Source: JAYEIH01 sp034659995
Lineage (GTDB): Archaea > Methanobacteriota_B > Thermococci > Methanofastidiosales > B48-G16
Assembly: GCA_034659995.1 (NCBI GenBank)
Contig: JAYEIH010000100.1
Coordinates: 1-10,031 of the forward strand
Length of the DNA stretch: 10,031 nucleotides
Direction of reading: 5' to 3'
A model generated the notes under the pieces. That model saw only the letters and a list, made by a program, of their open reading frames with translations. It ran no database searches and was not told where the DNA came from. Numbering within the stretch: position 1 is the stretch's first letter; each line of letters starts with the position of its first letter. Of the stretch, positions 6,855 through 10,031 are shown in pieces. Both the position numbers and the translations under genes were made by a program.

Positions 6855-7431
6855 GCTTCAGAGCAATAAAGACAAATAGGAACGCAATAAAAAGCACGAT
6901 ACTCCCAAGAATGAAATAGTGAAGAGTACTAAGCTCAGTGCTCTGGGCTGCATCCCTGGCCGCCATCAGAGGCGCAGCTTTTTCTGCCGTTTCTGCTCCA
7001 TACACGGGTGTTCCTTTTCGCTGAGTGAGCCATCCCACTGCCACGGTGACCCCCATGGCTATCAAAAGGGAAAGCGGTGCAAGAACATTTGTCTGTATCG
7101 CATTTTTAATCTGAGAGATCGCCTCCTCTTTCTGTGCTGGAATAATAAGGATGGCCCTTTTGGCCGGAGAGTAACATTTTATTTCTCTGAACTTCTTGCT
7201 GAGCTTCGTTTCCATGACCTTAATGAGGTTCAGACCCATCAGTCTCTCTATATGGAAAAGCACCGTAGGAAGGGGTATGTCAAGAGATTCGGCGATCTCA
7301 GATGCCGCAATCCCCTTGGTAGTATAGATCTTCTCAAGGACTCTTCGACCCGTATCATTCGCCAGTTCCAGAGCCATCTTCTTTGTGTCCTCCTCTGTCG
7401 TTGAGAGATGGACAACCTCATTCAGATCCAT
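6823..7431 (-). CDS. Membrane-anchored ArsR-like winged-helix transcriptional regulator
   Basis: The protein starts with MDLNEVVHL and has an ArsR-type winged HTH at about 24-88: ANDTGRRVLEKIY helix, SEIAESLDIPLPTVLFHIERL recognition region (near 44-64), then a KKFREIKCYSP wing. Two hydrophobic segments follow (about 116-135 and 171-194), separated by an Ala-rich loop, with a basic tail. It is therefore a one-component regulator that would bind DNA while held in the membrane, a type common in archaea. I chose the ATG at 7429-7431 because a BRE/TATA at 7451-7466 would place transcription start right at it, and homologous-looking proteins begin near this point. An in-frame ATG at 7450-7452 would add MPTRVGC but lies inside that TATA box and has no good ribosome-binding site. 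The gene is convergent with, and overlaps, the ABC permease, so that exporter is a candidate target. No metal-binding cysteine cluster is seen. Confidence 0.85.
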   Translation of the reverse strand: MDLNEVVHLSTTEEDTKKMALELANDTGRRVLEKIYTTKGIAASEIAESLDIPLPTVLFHIERLMGLNLIKVMETKLSKKFREIKCYSPAKRAILIIPAQKEEAISQIKNAIQTNVLAPLSLLIAMGVTVAVGWLTQRKGTPVYGAETAEKAAPLMAARDAAQSTELSTLHYFILGSIVLFIAFLFVFIALKLIQQRTSLSK

Positions 7432-7450
7432 ACATCCAACGCGAGTTGGC

Positions 7451-7466
7451 ATTTATAATCCTTTTG
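7451..7466 (-). promoter_or_regulatory. BRE/TATA promoter of the ArsR-like gene
   Basis: On the - strand CAAAAG (7461-7466), two bases, then TTATAAAT (7451-7458). The BRE is the same as in the gar1 and aglB promoters. The predicted start near 7428-7431 coincides with the chosen ATG, implying a leaderless mRNA. A second TATA-like TTTTATAT at 7498-7505 lacks a matching BRE. Confidence 0.5.
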
Positions 7467-7472
7467 TATAGG

Positions 7473-7488
7473 TTCAAGATTTCTTGAA
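7473..7488. promoter_or_regulatory. Perfect palindrome, candidate operator
   Basis: TTCAAGA (7473-7479) and TCTTGAA (7482-7488) are perfect inverted arms around a 2-base spacer. The site lies 6 bases upstream of the BRE of the ArsR-like gene. Size and symmetry suit a dimeric winged-helix protein, so autoregulation is plausible. If transcription instead uses the TATA-like box at 7498-7505, the palindrome would cover the start site. Confidence 0.5.
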
Positions 7489-7536
7489 GGTTAAAACATA
7501 TAAAACGAGATCCTTCTGTTTGTTATATTTTTCATT

Positions 7537-8046
7537 CTACGTCACCACAACTGAACCTAAAAAAACAGCTCCTCTCTCCTCCAGTTTGGGAATGTACTTC
7601 TCAATGGATTTTATATATGGTGAGTAGATTGCCATATATGTAGATATTGTCCCATTGTCTAGGCCAGAATTTTGGAGAAGGGGAGAAATATCCCAGATAT
7701 CATTATAAGAAATATTCAACCATTCAATGTCCGTAAGCTTAATGAGAGATGAGATGTCGGAGAAATGATTATCGCTAATATTTAACTCTTCAGGCTTGTA
7801 AGATCTGAAAGCGGAGAGATATCCATTATCTAATCTTTTTATATCCTCCCTATGTACTTTTATAACAGTAATAATTCTAAGATCACTTTTGTATATCGGG
7901 CCTGTCTCTTTCCCGATTTTCTCCCGGACAACATCTTCCAAGTTTTCATCGGAGAAGGTTACCTCCTCCTGAGCATATGCTTTACCGGTAGAGAGAGTAG
8001 TAACGATCCATATAATAACTAAAACTGTGATACTCTTTCTGTTCAT
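7537..8046 (-). CDS. Secreted minimal internalin-like leucine-rich-repeat protein
   Basis: The 169-residue product starts with a signal peptide (1-25, hydrophobic core to KAYA|Q). The N-cap is typical of internalin-like LRR proteins: VTFSDENLEDVVREKIG (29-45) and SDLRIITVIKV. Only two repeats follow, with LNIS at 88-91 and 110-113, exactly 22 residues apart; each continues into an N..(F/I)..DIS.L pattern. The end resembles the family C-cap: SIEKYIPKLEERGAVFLG (147-164). Both caps are present but the repeat stack is very short. Three N-X-S/T sequons (NIS, NIS, NGT) could be AglB targets. The ATG has AAGGTGAT five bases upstream and its own BRE/TATA. The role is unknown; such LRR proteins usually bind proteins or surfaces. 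Confidence 0.75.
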   Translation of the reverse strand: MNRKSITVLVIIWIVTTLSTGKAYAQEEVTFSDENLEDVVREKIGKETGPIYKSDLRIITVIKVHREDIKRLDNGYLSAFRSYKPEELNISDNHFSDISSLIKLTDIEWLNISYNDIWDISPLLQNSGLDNGTISTYMAIYSPYIKSIEKYIPKLEERGAVFLGSVVVT

Positions 8047-8051
8047 TTTGT

Positions 8052-8059
8052 ATCACCTT
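8052..8059 (-). promoter_or_regulatory. Ribosome-binding site of the LRR gene
   Basis: AAGGTGAT on the - strand, 5 bases from the ATG at 8046. It fixes the start of the signal peptide. Confidence 0.7.
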
Positions 8060-8082
8060 TATGTATCATATAGCTGAATACG

Positions 8083-8097
8083 CTTAAATAACTTTTT
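8083..8097 (-). promoter_or_regulatory. BRE/TATA promoter of the LRR gene
   Basis: On the - strand AAAAAG (8092-8097) precedes TTATTTAAG (8083-8091), nearly identical to the aglB promoter. The expected start near 8060 gives a short leader that still contains the AAGGTGAT site. The gene is thus separately expressed from its upstream neighbours. Confidence 0.6.
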
Positions 8098-8149
8098 GTT
8101 TCCATAGTTGATTGCAACAGCCAAATCCTTTTTTTTCTTTGCTTCCTAC

Positions 8150-8170
8150 AAAAATAAGAAAGAAAAAATT
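8150..8170 (-). terminator. T-tract terminator after the charged secreted-protein gene
   Basis: On the - strand, shortly after the TAA at 8179-8181, the sequence becomes a run of T broken by a few other bases. T-tracts of this kind terminate archaeal RNA polymerase without a hairpin. Confidence 0.5.
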
Positions 8171-8178
8171 ATTGTTTT

Positions 8179-9105
8179 TTAGCTTAGTACTGCCTGCTGG
8201 TGCAGTGAGTGAGAGCACAGATAAAAACTAATACCTGTTTGACTACCAGCCCCCATATTCCTACAGTTAATTGTAGGATAATCTGTATGGTATGCATTTC
8301 CTGTACTTGTGTATACGTAACCATTGTTTTCTATTATCTGTGCCCCTCCATACGCTTCGTCTGGATAGCCGTACTTCACCCATGTACCGCTATCAATCCG
8401 ATATTTAGCTTCGCTCCACAGCTCTACTTTTTTAAAAAATCTGTTTTCTTTTAAATGTACCCATACACCTATGCCAGCGAACTCGGTCTCTTCAAGGTAG
8501 AACTTTGCATCGTCATTGTTGGTGATCCATACATCTTGATCCCACGGAGAGTAGTAGATGAAATCTGTATCGACATCACCTCTCAAAGGCCACATGTTGA
8601 TATCAAAGTTTTCGTTGGCCTTGTTTTCTTTTTCAATATGCACGCTGCCTTTTCTCTCTTCAAGCTTTCTCCTTTCAAACTTTTTGGCAAATTGCAGTAT
8701 ATCAATTTTTTCTGGTTGATATTCAGTTCCTCTTTTCTGCGCCTCTACATATCTTCCTATTGTACGTTCTTCAATCTCTTCAAAAAGCTCATTCGTATCA
8801 ATCCCCTCCCGTTCCATTCGCTTGAGTATCCTCATGTATTCTCTGTCTTCCTCGTCCAGCTCCTTTCCATAGAGTTCCTCATAGCTGTACCATTTTCTGT
8901 TCTTGCTCCGTTCAAGCTTCTTTACAAACTCGGGATCCTTCAGCTCTCCCTGTATTTTCTTTTCCTCTTGAGCCATCCATTCCCGCTCTTCTTTCGGTAT
9001 TTTCTCCGCACCTTCCTGTTCTTTAGCCGGCACGCTCACTACCAGCAGACTTATAATGATGGCAACTGCCGCCATCATGCCTGATATTTTTCCTTTATTT
9101 TTCAT
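8179..9105 (-). CDS. Secreted protein of unknown function with a charged N-terminal half
   Basis: I do not recognise this 308-residue protein. It starts with a signal peptide (hydrophobic core 10-25, possible cleavage after VPA27). Residues 28-165 are extremely rich in E, K and R and probably helical or coiled-coil, with many KKLER/EEREWM-like runs. Residues 168-300 are different: rich in W, Y, G and D with alternating hydrophobics (DTDFIYYSPWDQDVWITN, VELWSEAKYRIDSGTWVKYG), which suggests a beta-sandwich domain. Two cysteines, C281 and C297, could form a disulfide outside the cell. It has no N-X-S/T sequon, unlike its neighbours. No transmembrane anchor follows the signal. The gene starts 11 bases after the stop of the membrane-anchored Ig-like gene, so the two are probably one operon. 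The ATG at 9105 gives a normal signal peptide; ATGs at codons 10 and 11 would cut its basic N-region. Confidence 0.75.
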   Translation of the reverse strand: MKNKGKISGMMAAVAIIISLLVVSVPAKEQEGAEKIPKEEREWMAQEEKKIQGELKDPEFVKKLERSKNRKWYSYEELYGKELDEEDREYMRILKRMEREGIDTNELFEEIEERTIGRYVEAQKRGTEYQPEKIDILQFAKKFERRKLEERKGSVHIEKENKANENFDINMWPLRGDVDTDFIYYSPWDQDVWITNNDDAKFYLEETEFAGIGVWVHLKENRFFKKVELWSEAKYRIDSGTWVKYGYPDEAYGGAQIIENNGYVYTSTGNAYHTDYPTINCRNMGAGSQTGISFYLCSHSLHQQAVLS

Positions 9106-9116
9106 TGTATCATCAT

Positions 9117-9734
9117 TTATTTTGATTTATTCCTTTTGAAATAAACTAGCAACCCCCCAATAAGAAGAAAGAATAAAGGCAGGATATATATAGGATCTAC
9201 CATGAAATATTCTGATGGTTGACCATTTATTCCTTCCGTTACTTCTAGTTTAATCTTCGTCACCTGTCTGTCTATCCCTTGGAGCACTGTATAGCCCTGA
9301 ATCCAGTAAATACCGGGTTCTAACTCAGGAGAGGTCTTAATCATGAGAGTCACCTCTTTGCTCTCTCCTTTTTTTATAACTACAGGATTAGGCTCTATCT
9401 CTATCTCAATTCCGGGAGAAAGAGGCTTTACATCACTTTTAAGGGGATGTAGCTCATCGGACCACCCAATAAACTCCAGATGTGTTGTTCCCTTGTGAGT
9501 CGCCCAAAACGTTGTCTCCACAGAATCTCCAGCAGATACAATCATTGTTTCTTTGAATGTGCCTCCGATGTGGGAACCAGGATGTGGTGTAAGTCTTTCG
9601 CCCTTTGGAGGAGAATGTGTAATATTTTCATCCCTTGAGCCATTTGTCCAGAGTGGAGCATTTGCCAAAGTTATTATTACTCCATAAATTACCAAAGCTG
9701 CTATTACTTCATATGCCATATGTTTTTTTTCCAT
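9117..9734 (-). CDS. Membrane-anchored extracellular protein with an Ig-like beta-sandwich domain
   Basis: The 205-residue protein has an N-terminal membrane segment or signal anchor (about 8-25), an extracellular region, and a C-terminal membrane segment (about 181-199) with a short basic tail KRNKSK. The middle (about 62-168) has alternating strands and the pattern IEIEPNPVVIKKGESKEVTLMI followed by PGIYWIQGY. This resembles NEW3/FixG-C-type Ig-like modules found in archaeal envelope proteins; that assignment is by pattern only. Sequons NGS (31-33) and NIT (37-39) lie just outside the first membrane segment and could be glycosylated by AglB. The ATG is supported by AAGGTGG four bases upstream. 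Function is unknown; a role as membrane-bound partner of the secreted protein encoded next is possible. Confidence 0.7.
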   Translation of the reverse strand: MEKKHMAYEVIAALVIYGVIITLANAPLWTNGSRDENITHSPPKGERLTPHPGSHIGGTFKETMIVSAGDSVETTFWATHKGTTHLEFIGWSDELHPLKSDVKPLSPGIEIEIEPNPVVIKKGESKEVTLMIKTSPELEPGIYWIQGYTVLQGIDRQVTKIKLEVTEGINGQPSEYFMVDPIYILPLFFLLIGGLLVYFKRNKSK

Positions 9735-9738
9735 GCTT

Positions 9739-9745
9739 CCACCTT
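9739..9745 (-). promoter_or_regulatory. Ribosome-binding site of the Ig-like membrane protein gene
   Basis: AAGGTGG on the - strand, four bases before the ATG at 9734. Confidence 0.6.
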
Positions 9746-9755
9746 TTGGATCCTA

Positions 9756-9770
9756 TTTAAAAAAATAAAA
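9756..9770 (-). terminator. T-tract between two envelope genes
   Basis: On the - strand TTTTTATTTTTTTAA lies 11 bases after the stop codon of the upstream partial gene. It may terminate or attenuate that transcript. It also contains weak TATA-like sequence, so it could serve the next gene; the two uses cannot be told apart here. Confidence 0.4.
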
Positions 9771-9781
9771 AGGGAAATTTT

Positions 9782-10031
9782 TTAGTTTGCAGTATAAAGC
9801 TTTACCTTATAGTCAGATGGTGCCCAGACATACAGACCACTAAGATACCTTGCATCCTTGTAGTCCACTATCCTTTCCCACTGAACATCAACGCGCTGTC
9901 CATTGTTTCTAATGTTCAAATTAGTAAAGAGTGTATCTCCTGGTACATCTTCGTCTCCGTTTATATCATACGCTTCGAAAGCCACCTGTTCTGTCATGCC
10001 CTCGTCATCCATAGAGGTTGTGCTGATGGTG
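9782..10031 (-). CDS. C-terminal part of a probable extracellular protein, 5' truncated
   Basis: The frame stays open to the window edge, upstream of the ATG at 10010-10012, so only the last ~82 residues of a longer protein are visible. It contains an acidic YDINGDEDVPGD stretch, reminiscent of calcium-binding loops but without a full EF-hand or dockerin pattern. A strand-rich part follows (TNLNIRNNGQRVDVQWERIV) and an aromatic end, LSGLYVWAPSDYKVKLY, before the TAA. Composition and the exported neighbours suggest an extracellular beta-rich protein. Family unknown. A 47-base gap with a T-tract separates it from the next gene on the same strand. Confidence 0.55.
   Translation of the reverse strand, partial: TISTTSMDDEGMTEQVAFEAYDINGDEDVPGDTLFTNLNIRNNGQRVDVQWERIVDYKDARYLSGLYVWAPSDYKVKLYTAN

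Noticed and set aside
6919..7404. 161-residue + strand frame over the ArsR-like gene
   Set aside because: The opposite frame has a clear winged HTH and two membrane segments; this one has R/C/S-rich random composition.
8455..9084. 209-residue open frame on the + strand opposite the charged secreted protein
   Set aside because: Its F/L/S-rich product is what the antisense of an E/K-rich gene gives. It has no ribosome-binding site or domain, whereas the - strand gene has a signal peptide and operon context.
9932..9967. Dockerin or EF-hand in the truncated right-end gene (YDINGDEDVPGD)
   Set aside because: Only the first D-x-N-x-D positions fit; the last ligand is misplaced and there is no second loop in the visible part.
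1..10031. CRISPR array, insertion sequence, integrase or toxin-antitoxin/defence module
   Set aside because: No regularly spaced repeats, transposase or nuclease motifs, or terminal inverted repeats of mobile elements were seen on either strand.

Overview
The window is archaeal chromosomal DNA. It carries transcription factor B, the H/ACA RNP protein Gar1, an archaeal-type tRNA Trm1 methyltransferase and an AglB/STT3 oligosaccharyltransferase. Promoters have an archaeal BRE plus TATA box, with a recurring A-rich CAAAAG-type element directly upstream of the TATA, and Shine-Dalgarno sites are of the GGTGAT type. Moderate GC and the gene content suggest a euryarchaeon (methanogen/ANME/Archaeoglobi/Thermoplasmata-like). 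I cannot resolve the lineage from the sequence alone.

Layout. Bases 1-378 (+) hold the 3' end of a gene for a sulfite-oxidase-fold (molybdopterin-binding-like) domain. A convergent intergenic region with a hairpin follows. Bases 499-2749 (-) form a tight information-processing operon read gar1 > tfb > trm1, with 3-4 base gaps and the tfb ribosome-binding site built around the gar1 stop codon. A divergent promoter region (2750-2900) separates it from 2901-6854 (+), a second compact operon: aglB (785 aa), a small ABC ATPase (ATGA overlap with aglB) and an ABC-2 permease (17-base overlap with the ATPase gene). The permease gene runs 32 bases into the convergent 3' end of an ArsR-like winged-helix regulator with two C-terminal membrane segments (6823-7431, -). 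Bases 7537-10031 (-) encode envelope/secreted proteins: a minimal two-repeat internalin-like LRR protein, a charged secreted protein of unknown function, a membrane-anchored Ig-like-fold protein, and the 3' end of another probable extracellular protein.

How it fits together. The right two thirds is an envelope neighbourhood: the N-glycosylation enzyme AglB is translationally linked to an ABC exporter, next to a membrane-tethered regulator and several probable exported proteins, two of which carry N-glycosylation sequons. The link from glycosylation to export and its regulation is an inference from gene order. No tRNA, rRNA, CRISPR array or mobile element was seen.
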